From assembly GCA_002307115.1 (NCBI GenBank), contig DBTP01000002.1, positions 1,772-8,777 on the forward strand: 7,006 nt of DNA. The letters run 5' to 3'. The DNA is from Fibrobacter sp. UBA1313. GTDB lineage: Bacteria > Fibrobacterota > Fibrobacteria > Fibrobacterales > Fibrobacteraceae. A model generated the notes under the pieces. It was given only the letters and a program-made list of their open reading frames with translations, did no database searches and was not told where the DNA came from. The position numbers and the translations under genes were made by a program. Numbering within the stretch: position 1 is the first letter of the stretch; each line of letters opens with the position of its first letter. Of the stretch, positions 1-6,243 are shown piece by piece.

Positions 1-3
1 TCT

Positions 4-9
4 TATAAT
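4..9 (+). promoter_or_regulatory. Candidate -10 hexamer upstream of the TIGR02147 gene
   Basis: The bases read TATAAT, a perfect sigma-70 type -10 element. It would start transcription near base 16 and give a leader of about 30 bases before the ATG at 47. The matching -35 region would lie outside the window, so the promoter cannot be confirmed. Alternatively, bases 2-40 could be the last codons of an upstream gene, because that frame is open from base 2 and stops with TAA at 38-40. Confidence 0.4.
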
Positions 10-46
10 ATTTAAGCTTTTGGAGAAACAGATCGTGTAAAAAACT

Positions 47-907
47 ATGTTTAATTTCATGAGTGCTACGCTAGATAAATTATTTGATTATGATAATTTT
101 CGCACGTTTTTGCAGGATTATTTTGTTGAGCAAAAACGTCTTCATACGGTGTTTTCTCATCGTTTTTTTGCGGCAAAAGCAGGTTTTAGTTCTTCTTCCT
201 ATTGTCTGAATGTGATTCGGGGGCGTTTTAATTTAACGCCTAAGTCTGTTGACAAAATGGCTCAGACCATGGATCTAGATCACCGCCAAAAAGCTTACTT
301 TGCAGCACTCGTTCAGTATAACCAAGCGAAACGTTCAGAAGAACGTGAATTTGCTTGGAATCAGATTCTTCAGATTCGCACACAAAATGAATTTACTCAC
401 CTGTCGAATAATCAAAAAGATTATTTCTCCAAGTGGTATTATCCGGTGCTGCGAGAACTCGCTGTACACCCGAATTGGGATGGCGATATCACTCGGCTTG
501 CGAGACTTGTGGATCCTTCTATTTCCACAGAAGACGCTCGTGTGGGAATCACTAATTTGGAATCTTGGGGCCTTATTAAAAAACGGGAGGATGGAAAATT
601 TGAAGCCACCTCACTGATGTTGGATGCAAGTGGTGTGGCTCCTATGGACTTACGCCAGATTCGCCGTGAATATGTGCAGCATGGAATTGGTGCTTTGGAG
701 ACCAAGAACCCTTTTGAACGTTTTGGGACTTTTACCACTCTCGCGATGAGTGAGGCTTCTTATGATTATGCCGTGCGGGTTCTAGAAGAAGCGCGTCAAA
801 AGATTATTGCACGAGCGTCGGATGATGCGATCATTGATAAAGTTTATGAAATGATGATCATGACTTATCCAATGAGTCGTCCTATGAAGAATGAGGCTGG
901 CAAATGA
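47..907 (+). CDS. TIGR02147/DUF4423 family protein, predicted DNA-binding regulator
   Basis: The 286-residue protein has the two-part build of the TIGR02147 family. The N-terminal part opens with FDYDNFRTFLQDYF (13-26) and continues into a helix-turn-helix-like stretch at about 38-80 (FFAAKAGFSSSSYCLNVIRG, then a conserved LTPKSVDKMA). The C-terminal DUF4423 part, about 125-278, begins with the YF.KWYYPVLREL signature and includes a winged-helix-like segment at 147-188 (ITRLARLV through LESWGLIKK). No signal peptide or membrane segment is visible, so it should be cytoplasmic. The family is common in Fibrobacter and biochemically poorly characterised; a transcription-regulator role is inferred from the fold. 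GGAGA at 22-26 is about 20 bases from the ATG at 47, too far for a normal Shine-Dalgarno. ATG 59 is an alternative start that drops four residues. The stop overlaps the start of a broken lipoprotein gene, suggesting the two were co-transcribed. Confidence 0.88.
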   Translation: MFNFMSATLDKLFDYDNFRTFLQDYFVEQKRLHTVFSHRFFAAKAGFSSSSYCLNVIRGRFNLTPKSVDKMAQTMDLDHRQKAYFAALVQYNQAKRSEEREFAWNQILQIRTQNEFTHLSNNQKDYFSKWYYPVLRELAVHPNWDGDITRLARLVDPSISTEDARVGITNLESWGLIKKREDGKFEATSLMLDASGVAPMDLRQIRREYVQHGIGALETKNPFERFGTFTTLAMSEASYDYAVRVLEEARQKIIARASDDAIIDKVYEMMIMTYPMSRPMKNEAGK

Positions 908-1140
908 ATTATTTGTTTTTTTTGCTGCTTATTCGGAATGCTTCTGGGCGGTGTTACGGATATCGGGAACTCCGTTGCAGGGGTCGTTGATGGTACCTTT
1001 GCCGTGAACGCGCGTGTAGTTGTATCCCCTTGTAACGTAGCTCAAAACAGTTGTCAGGGCATATTGTTTCGGAAACTTCAGGCCGTTCCATGTTAGTGGT
1101 GATGAAATTGCCGTTGAAACTTGGAATGGTTCTTTACTAG
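904..1140 (+). pseudogene. Decayed lipoprotein gene remnant, carboxypeptidase-regulatory-like type
   Basis: The ATG at 904 overlaps the regulator's stop (ATGA). Frame 1 gives MNYLFF; removing one T from the T8 run at 916-923 joins it to frame 2, giving a hydrophobic signal-like stretch, LLGGVTDIGNS, then AGVVDGTFAVNARVVVSPC. Frame 2 stops at TAG 1094-1096. From about 1060 the protein-like sequence moves to frame 3, with FGNFRPFHVSGDEIAVETWNG (about 1068-1130). The order GVVD, NARVVVSP, GNFRF-like, then AVETWNG fits one carboxypeptidase-regulatory-like beta-sandwich. I recall Fibrobacter TIGR02147 genes often being followed by lipoproteins with a C-TD-GN start; here the expected lipobox cysteine is a valine. 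The sequence runs into a terminator, so the C-terminus is also missing. At least two frameshifts, a lost cysteine and truncation argue for a pseudogene. The assignment is by eye, and sequencing error cannot be excluded. Confidence 0.6.
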
Positions 1141-1159
1141 TTCTTTTTCTCAAAACCAT

Positions 1160-1190
1160 AAAAAAAGCTCCCCAAAAGGAAGCTTTTTTT
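1160..1190. terminator. Bidirectional intrinsic terminator
   Basis: Seven A, GCT, one C-A mismatch and two C-G pairs fold around a CAAAA loop onto AGC and seven T. The A run on one side and the T run on the other give a U-tract for either strand. It lies just after the lipoprotein remnant (+) and 22 bases beyond the ferredoxin stop (-), where two convergent units meet. Confidence 0.8.
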
Positions 1191-1212
1191 ATCATATATT
1201 CAACGGTGAAAT

Positions 1213-1410
1213 TTACTTGAACTTGATGACGCCTGGAGGGCAAGATTCAGCGGCATCTTTGATATCCGCTTCATACTTGGAAAAATCAACGCCAGCTTTC
1301 ACTACCATCTTTTCAGGAACGGAGAATACCGCACCACAAACGGCTTCACACGCACCGCAGGATACGCATTCGTCATTCGATTCATCGAGCCACACTTTAG
1401 TAATTGCCAT
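1213..1410 (-). CDS. Ferredoxin, single [4Fe-4S] cluster type
   Basis: This 65-residue protein is a small cytoplasmic electron carrier. It shows CVSCGACEAVC (C15, C18, C21, C25) and, near the end, C57-P58. In single-cluster bacterial ferredoxins of the Thermotoga/Desulfovibrio type, the first three cysteines of the CxxCxxC motif and the late Cys-Pro bind one [4Fe-4S] cluster, so C15, C18, C21 and C57 are the likely ligands. The second CxxCxxC of 8Fe ferredoxins is absent. C25 sits where related proteins have a disulfide or second-cluster cysteine, but no partner cysteine is present, and the residue after it is Gly, not the usual Pro. The start is supported by AAGGA on the minus strand, five bases before the ATG. 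The gene stands alone, divergent from argB, so no redox partner can be named. Confidence 0.9.
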   Translation of the reverse strand: MAITKVWLDESNDECVSCGACEAVCGAVFSVPEKMVVKAGVDFSKYEADIKDAAESCPPGVIKFK

Positions 1411-1415
1411 AATAG

Positions 1416-1420
1416 TCCTT
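1416..1420 (-). promoter_or_regulatory. Ribosome binding site of the ferredoxin
   Basis: The minus strand reads AAGGA with five bases to the ATG that ends at 1410. This good Shine-Dalgarno fixes the ferredoxin start. Confidence 0.7.
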
Positions 1421-1548
1421 CAGTTATAAATTAGAATAGACAGAATATATAAAAAAAGACTATTCATAAATTTAAGACCCGCTTTATGGAAGACTGGTTT
1501 TCTTAGATTTGGGAGCAAATTAATTTAACCGAAGAGGTTCGCACCGAA

Positions 1549-2325
1549 ATGAAAAAGGTGGTTGTAAAAATTGGTGGCAGTTTAGCCATAGATGAGGCAA
1601 AACTGGCTGATTTTGTCGCAGCGGTTTCCCTGTTGCCCGCTCAGGGTTACCAGGTGGCTGTAGTACATGGTGGCGGAAAGGATATCAATGAAAATATTGC
1701 GCTTTTGTCGGAAAAGCCAACTTTCATCGAAGGATTGCGAGTCACAACCCCGAGTATTATGAAAATGGTGGAGATGACCTTGTCTGGTCATGTGAATAAA
1801 AAGTTGGTGCGGATGCTCATGAATGCAAATTGCCCAGCGATCGGTATTTCTGGTGTGGATGGCGGACTTTTTGAAGTCAAAAAACGCGAAGGAAAAGAGG
1901 ACTTAGGCCTTGTGGGTGATATTTACAAGGTGAATCCTAAAATTATTGAAGACCTTTGGAAATGCGGTTGGACTCCAGTGGTTAGTCCGATTTCGCTTGG
2001 GAGTGGGTTAGCCTGGAATGTGAATGCGGATACGGCGGCTTCTGAACTTGCCGTTGCCTTAGGTGCAGACCAGTTTTTGCTTGTAAGTGATGTTCCCGGT
2101 GTTCTTGACGGAAATAAAAATGTGATTGCGGAACTTAACGAGGACCGCGTAGAGCAATTGATTCTAGAGGGCGTGATTAGCGGAGGCATGATTCCCAAAG
2201 TGCGAGAAAGCATCAAATCCATTCGACGAGGATTGAAATCAATTCATATTCTCGGTTGGAAAGATGCATCACACTTTAGCAAACAAATTAAGGGAGACCT
2301 AAATTATGGAACCATCCTCAAATAA
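1549..2325 (+). CDS. argB: Acetylglutamate kinase
   Basis: ArgB phosphorylates N-acetyl-L-glutamate with ATP, the second step of ornithine/arginine synthesis, in the cytoplasm. The amino-acid-kinase fold is complete in 258 residues. Visible motifs are KIGGS with K7, VHGGGKDIN (39-47) for substrate and phosphate binding, GLRVT with R64, GISGVDGG, GLVGDIYKVNP, NVNADTAA with D161, LVSDVPGVLDG, and SGGMIPK with K217. K7, D161 and K217 match catalytic positions known from the E. coli enzyme, which is also 258 residues long. The protein starts directly at the first beta strand and lacks the extra N-terminal helix of hexameric, arginine-inhibited forms, so it may be dimeric and arginine-insensitive (inference). 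GAAGAGG at 1531-1537 is a possible, rather distant, Shine-Dalgarno. The 3' end overlaps argD by 20 bases, indicating an operon. No ArgR-type operator is visible upstream. Confidence 0.96.
   Translation: MKKVVVKIGGSLAIDEAKLADFVAAVSLLPAQGYQVAVVHGGGKDINENIALLSEKPTFIEGLRVTTPSIMKMVEMTLSGHVNKKLVRMLMNANCPAIGISGVDGGLFEVKKREGKEDLGLVGDIYKVNPKIIEDLWKCGWTPVVSPISLGSGLAWNVNADTAASELAVALGADQFLLVSDVPGVLDGNKNVIAELNEDRVEQLILEGVISGGMIPKVRESIKSIRRGLKSIHILGWKDASHFSKQIKGDLNYGTILK
2291..2296 (+). promoter_or_regulatory. Ribosome binding site of argD inside argB
   Basis: AGGGAG lies nine bases before the ATG at 2306, within the last codons of argB. It supports the overlapping start of argD and translational linkage of the two genes. 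Confidence 0.7.
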
Positions 2326-3505
2326 CAACCTTCTTGCCCAAGACAAAAATTGGATCGCTCCGCTGTATGGAAAACCGGATATTGATCTTGTCGAAGGGAA
2401 GGGTTCTTATCTCTTTGATGTGAACGGCAAAAAGTACCTAGACTTTGTCTCGGGTATTGCGGTGAACGCGCTCGGTCAATGTCACCCGGCAATCGTAAAA
2501 GCAATGCAGGATCAGATCGGCAAGTTTTCTCATTTGAGTAATTTATATCCGAATTATCCGCAAATTAATCTTGCGAAGAAAATGCTGGAACTCACAAAGT
2601 TTGACAAGGCTTTCTTCTGCAATTCCGGTACGGAAGCAAATGAAGGGGCCATCAAACTTGCACGGAAGTACTTTAGCCGGAAGGGCGAAACCGATCGTGT
2701 CCAAATTGTGACGTTTGTCAACAGCTTCCATGGTCGTACTTTTGGTGCTTTGGCAGCTACAGGGCAACCCTCGCTTCGTGAAGGTTTTGGCTCCATGCCA
2801 GGTGATTTTGTACACATTCCCTGGAATGATGTCGACGCTTTGAAACAAATCGTGAACGAAAAAACGTGCGCTATTATGCTGGAGCCTCTTGCCGCTGAAG
2901 GGGGGGTGATGACTTTGAGCGATGCGATGGCAAAGACGATTAATGCGTTGCGCACAGAGTTTGGTTGCCTTGTCATTGCCGATGAAATTCAAACGGGTAT
3001 TGGTCGGTTGGGAACATTCCTAGGAATAGATTTTTATGGTATTCATGCGGACCTTGTCACATTTGCGAAAGCCATTGGCGCGGGTCTCCCTTTAGGTGCG
3101 GTGCTGATGCGGCAACCCATTGCAGATCAGCTTCGGGCTGGTGATCATGGGACCACTTTTGGTGGCAATCCTGTCGCTTGTGCAGGTGGCCTTGCTTTGG
3201 TGAATATTGTTTCGGAGCCGACGTTCCTTGAATCTGTGCAGGCGCGTTCTCTTGAACTCAAAAAGGGGCTTAACGCTTTGATTGCGAAGTATTCTTTTTT
3301 GGGGACGATACGCGGAGAAGGGCTTCTCTTAGGCGTCACTACGGAGAAACCAGTCGCTGAAATCATTGCGGCGGCACGAACTGAAGGTCTTTTGGTTCAT
3401 AGAGCAGGAGCGAATGTAATGCGTCTCTTGCCACCTCTGAATATATCAAGAGAAGAAGCACAGGAAGCATTGATGATTCTAGATCATGCGTTAGCAAAAA
3501 TGTAG
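2306..3505 (+). CDS. argD: Acetylornithine aminotransferase
   Basis: This PLP-dependent class-III aminotransferase converts N-acetylglutamate semialdehyde to N-acetylornithine, using glutamate as amino donor. The 399-residue length is usual for ArgD. Motifs in order: DFVSGIAVNALGQCHP (47-61), SGTEAN (107-112) for cofactor phosphate, FHGRT (141-145) with the ring-stacking region, LEP (192-194), ADEIQTGIGR (225-234) with D226 contacting the PLP nitrogen, FAKAIGAGLPLGA (253-265) with Schiff-base lysine K255, GTTFGGNPVAC (282-292), and a C-terminal MRLLPPLNIS. The segment that usually reads EPxQGEGG is EPLAAEGG here (193-200), a mild departure. Adjacency to argB supports acetylornithine over other omega-amino substrates; ArgD enzymes in some bacteria also act on succinyldiaminopimelate in lysine synthesis, which cannot be excluded. 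The start is fixed by AGGGAG at 2291-2296. Confidence 0.95.
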   Translation: MEPSSNNNLLAQDKNWIAPLYGKPDIDLVEGKGSYLFDVNGKKYLDFVSGIAVNALGQCHPAIVKAMQDQIGKFSHLSNLYPNYPQINLAKKMLELTKFDKAFFCNSGTEANEGAIKLARKYFSRKGETDRVQIVTFVNSFHGRTFGALAATGQPSLREGFGSMPGDFVHIPWNDVDALKQIVNEKTCAIMLEPLAAEGGVMTLSDAMAKTINALRTEFGCLVIADEIQTGIGRLGTFLGIDFYGIHADLVTFAKAIGAGLPLGAVLMRQPIADQLRAGDHGTTFGGNPVACAGGLALVNIVSEPTFLESVQARSLELKKGLNALIAKYSFLGTIRGEGLLLGVTTEKPVAEIIAAARTEGLLVHRAGANVMRLLPPLNISREEAQEALMILDHALAKM

Positions 3506-3523
3506 TCCGGTTTTGTCAGAAAA

Positions 3524-3555
3524 TACTTATTAAATAAATCAATATTTAATAAGTA
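3524..3555. repeat. Perfect 13-bp inverted repeat (palindrome)
   Basis: TACTTATTAAATA at 3524-3536 is exactly mirrored by TATTTAATAAGTA at 3543-3555 around a six-base centre. The arms contain one G-C pair each and no T run follows, so it is not a standard intrinsic terminator. It begins 18 bases after the argD stop and 116 bases before the next gene. It could be a regulator binding site for the outer-membrane protein gene or a 3' stem on the arg mRNA. Confidence 0.65.
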
Positions 3556-3610
3556 CAAATTAACTAAAAATCTAACATATTTTAATTGAATACAACATTT
3601 TCATAACCTC

Positions 3611-3638
3611 AACACCCTTTTATTATTGAAGGGCGTTT
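3611..3638 (+). terminator. Probable intrinsic terminator after argBD
   Basis: AACACCCTT (3611-3619) pairs with AAGGGCGTT (3629-3637), with one A-C mismatch, around a loop of about nine bases, followed by a broken T-rich stretch (TTTCTAATTTT). It is the only good hairpin between argD and the next gene. It sits only 34 bases before that gene's ATG, so if the next promoter lies further upstream the hairpin would fall in that gene's leader. Confidence 0.5.
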
Positions 3639-3671
3639 CTAATTTTGGTCGCAAACTAAAGTGAGGTTTTA

Positions 3672-5090
3672 ATGCGATATCCAAAAATTCTTTCCCTCTC
3701 CGTGATGCTCGTTGCATCTTCCGTTTTCGCTGGTGGCTTTGTGACCAACACAAACCAATCGGCACATTACGTTCGCGGTATTGCGCGCGAAGCCTCTACA
3801 GAAGTAGATGCGGCGTATACGAACCCTGCGGGAACCGCTTTTATGAAAGACGGTTTGCATATAAGTATTAACAATCAAAGTTTTGTACAGGCGCGTTCCA
3901 TTAAAACAGAATATGCCCTCTTTGAAAATGGAGAGAAAGAATATGAAGGTGATGTTTTTGAGCCTAGTATGCCGAGTCTTTTCTTTGTTTATAATAGGGG
4001 CGATCTTGCCCTTTCTGGTGGCATTTATATAGTGGGCGGCGGTGGTACTATTGATTATGCAGATGGATTTCCCTCTTTTGAAGCTTCTCTTGCCACGCTG
4101 CCATCTCTTTTGAGCAGTGCAGGGGTGAAAGGCTATTCTGTAGATATGTCACTCACCGGGACTTCTTATGTGGTCGCTTTGCAATTGGGTGCAAGTTATA
4201 AGTTGTTTGATAGGGTGAGCGTTTATGGGGGTGGACGTTTTAATTACAGCTACAGCAATTACGAAGGGAATCTTAAGAATATAACGCTCACAATGGCTGA
4301 TGGTTCTACCATTGCTGCGGCCACTTATTTTAATGGGGCATCCCAACAGTATGCAACTGCCGCAGAAGCGACCGAGGATCCGACCCTGAAAGCCACTTAT
4401 GAAGCTTATGCAGAACGCTTTGCGGGCCTTGCTCAAAGCACGGCGGACAAGGAATTAGAATGCACGCAGACTGGTTACGGTTTTACCCCGATTTTGGGTT
4501 TAGACTTTAACTATAAGCGTTTAAACGTCGGTGTAAAATATGAACACAAAACCGAAATTGATCTTGAAAATGATACCAAAAAGAATGACTTTGGGGCTTC
4601 TCTCCCGACCTTTGCTGATGGATACAAATCCCGTGGGGATCTCCCCGCCTACCTTGCTGTAGGTATCCGCTACGGGTTCTTAGATAATTTTCGCGCAACG
4701 ATTGGCTATCATCACTTTTTTGATTCTTATGCTCATTTTTCCAATAACGTTCAAGACGAACTCGACGGTGATGAGAATGAATATTTGCTCGGCATAGAAT
4801 TTGATACGAGTGATCGAATCACGTTTAGTTTGGGCGGTGCCTATACTCAGATTTATGCTACCGATGAATCCCAGAACAACCTTATGTTTGATATGTCCTC
4901 TTACTCCATTGGCTGGGGTGCTGCGATGCGCCTTTCCGAAAAAATTCGCATGAACTTTGGTTATTTCTTTACCGTGTATGAAGACTGGGAAAAGGAAGAA
5001 GAAAACTATGGTGGTTCAGGGCTTACTGCCGTCACTACCTATGATCGTATGAGTCATGGTATTGCTTTAGGGTTTGATCTGGACATTTAA
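3672..5090 (+). CDS. FadL/OmpP1-like outer-membrane transport protein
   Basis: The 472-residue precursor starts with a Sec signal peptide (MRYPKILSLSVMLVASSVFA, cleavage after A20). The mature N-terminus has the FadL/TodX hatch hallmark: a run of small and polar residues leading to AAYTNPAGTAFMKDG (47-61). The rest alternates polar and aromatic residues as beta strands do, for example LQLGASYKLFDRVSVYGGGRFNY, LNVGVKYEHKTEIDLE, YLAVGIRYGFLDNFRATIGYHHF and YSIGWGAAMRLSEKIRMNFGYFF, typical of the OMPP1/FadL barrel. Family members admit long-chain fatty acids or other hydrophobic molecules; the substrate is unknown here. Residues about 203-263 form a polar, alanine-rich, probably helical insertion likely to be an extracellular loop. 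The last residues, GFDLDI, lack the usual terminal aromatic. GTGAGG at 3661-3666 is a good Shine-Dalgarno. It appears monocistronic, with a strong terminator behind. Confidence 0.82.
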   Translation: MRYPKILSLSVMLVASSVFAGGFVTNTNQSAHYVRGIAREASTEVDAAYTNPAGTAFMKDGLHISINNQSFVQARSIKTEYALFENGEKEYEGDVFEPSMPSLFFVYNRGDLALSGGIYIVGGGGTIDYADGFPSFEASLATLPSLLSSAGVKGYSVDMSLTGTSYVVALQLGASYKLFDRVSVYGGGRFNYSYSNYEGNLKNITLTMADGSTIAAATYFNGASQQYATAAEATEDPTLKATYEAYAERFAGLAQSTADKELECTQTGYGFTPILGLDFNYKRLNVGVKYEHKTEIDLENDTKKNDFGASLPTFADGYKSRGDLPAYLAVGIRYGFLDNFRATIGYHHFFDSYAHFSNNVQDELDGDENEYLLGIEFDTSDRITFSLGGAYTQIYATDESQNNLMFDMSSYSIGWGAAMRLSEKIRMNFGYFFTVYEDWEKEEENYGGSGLTAVTTYDRMSHGIALGFDLDI

Positions 5091-5111
5091 TTTTTTTAGG
5101 CTGAACGATGA

Positions 5112-5139
5112 ACCCCTGGTGAACAGGGGTATTTTTTTT
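5112..5139 (+). terminator. Strong intrinsic terminator after the FadL-like gene
   Basis: ACCCCTG (5112-5118) pairs perfectly with CAGGGGT (5124-5130) around a GTGAA loop. One A and eight T follow (5132-5139). It lies 22 bases after the stop codon. Confidence 0.92.
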
Positions 5140-5165
5140 ATAAAAATGCAGATTTTTGCGTAAAA

Positions 5166-6230
5166 ATGATGCTTTTGAATATATCTTCAGAATATATGGG
5201 AAGCGTTTTACAATATCGTTTTTTAAATGGAATCCTTCGATTATTGAGTATCCTCTGCGTTCTCAGTCTTTTTGCTTGCAAAGAAGAGACGAAAAATACG
5301 GTTCCCACCTCAGAGCCATTAGAGACGGTGCTTCCTGTGCGCGATTCAACGTCTCTTCCAATGATTGTCGCTCATGATACATCCGTGGCAAAAGCAATTT
5401 TAAAAGATTCCGCTTCGCTTCTTGATACACTCAAAAAATCGACAATCGCCCTTGACTCCTCCGCTTCTTTTCCGTTAGTGGTATTGCGAGCTTCGGGAAG
5501 TGGGCATTACTCTGTGGGAGAAAGCGTTTCCCTGATCTCTGAAAATCATAATGATTCCGGCATGTGTTTTATTGGCTGGAAGGTGTTTCCTGAAAAGTAC
5601 AAGGATTACCTCAAAGTTTTTGAGATGGATTCTGCGCATTTTGTAATGCCGCAAGATACGGTCAATATTGAAGCCCTATACCGTTCGTGTTATGAAGGCT
5701 TGGAAAGCGTCAAGATTGGGAACCTGCTTTGGATGACACGCAACTTGAATGTATGGACATTCAAAGGGTCCTCCTGCTATGATGATGAACGCAAAAACTG
5801 TAAGACTTATGGGCGCCTTTATGATTATGAAACGGCAAAAACAGTGTGTGCTTCTGGCTGGAGACTTCCCACGGATCAAGAATGGACGCAAATGATGGCT
5901 TTTGTCGGTGCCGAAGAAAGCGTTCGCCTTAAAGCCAAACAGGGTTGGGCTGACGATGGCAATACTCCTGGCAACGGAAGTGATGCCGTTGGGTTCCAAG
6001 GGCTTCCGGCGGGCATTGTTTACGAAGGCCAATACATGTATATCGGTTACCACGCCTATTTTTGGACGGCGACAGAGAAAGATTCCAGTTCTGCCTGGTA
6101 CAGAAGCCTCAGCTATGATAATGTCGAAAGTTATCGTTATTATAACTTCAAATCTGCAGGGTATTCTGTGCGTTGTGTGAAAGAAGATGGGGTGAAGCCT
6201 GCAACGGCGAATTCGGATTCCGCACAATAG
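5166..6230 (+). CDS. FISUMP-domain lipoprotein with InlB-like repeat
   Basis: This 354-residue envelope protein has a signal peptide with a lipobox (LFAC; lipidated C38), so the mature form should be membrane-anchored. A Ser/Thr/Asp-rich linker (about 40-100) leads to a divergent InlB B-repeat-like module (about 104-172, with the hallmarks CFIGWKVF and FVMPQDTVNIEALY). The C-terminal FISUMP domain (TIGR02145, about 178-339) shows VKIGNLLWMTRNLNV, GRLYDYETA, CASGWRLPTDQEW, GFQGLPAG, FWTATEKDSSSAWYRSLSY and AGYSVRCVKE. C204/C212 and C228/C337 could form disulfides; the domain resembles C-type-lectin or formylglycine-generating-enzyme folds. Its function is unknown; surface binding is a guess. 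ATG 5196 (residue 11) gives a more normal signal peptide and may be the true start; neither start has a clear Shine-Dalgarno. TATAAA at 5139-5144 could be a -10. ispD follows after 13 bases. Confidence 0.85.
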   Translation: MMLLNISSEYMGSVLQYRFLNGILRLLSILCVLSLFACKEETKNTVPTSEPLETVLPVRDSTSLPMIVAHDTSVAKAILKDSASLLDTLKKSTIALDSSASFPLVVLRASGSGHYSVGESVSLISENHNDSGMCFIGWKVFPEKYKDYLKVFEMDSAHFVMPQDTVNIEALYRSCYEGLESVKIGNLLWMTRNLNVWTFKGSSCYDDERKNCKTYGRLYDYETAKTVCASGWRLPTDQEWTQMMAFVGAEESVRLKAKQGWADDGNTPGNGSDAVGFQGLPAGIVYEGQYMYIGYHAYFWTATEKDSSSAWYRSLSYDNVESYRYYNFKSAGYSVRCVKEDGVKPATANSDSAQ

Positions 6231-6243
6231 CTATTTTTTCCTT

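Noticed and set aside
929..1243. Minus-strand open frame of 104 codons across the lipoprotein remnant
   Set aside because: It runs through the terminator hairpin and overlaps the ferredoxin's 3' end, has no recognisable domain or ribosome binding site, and is antisense to the plus-strand remnant that explains the region better.
1411..1464. Inverted pair AATAGTC (1411-1417) and GACTATT (1458-1464) upstream of the ferredoxin
   Set aside because: Seven-base arms 40 bases apart in AT-rich DNA are expected by chance.
1421..1530. Possible ArgR operator upstream of argB
   Set aside because: Only a loose ATTCA half-site is present; the paired TGAAT...ATTCA pattern of an ARG box is absent.
2543..2992. 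Long minus-strand open frames (up to 149 codons) inside argD
   Set aside because: They lie wholly within a clearly functional argD, show no domain, and are frame shadows.
5676..6227. Minus-strand open frame of 183 codons in the FISUMP gene
   Set aside because: It is antisense to a well-supported domain, has an odd composition, and has no family signature.
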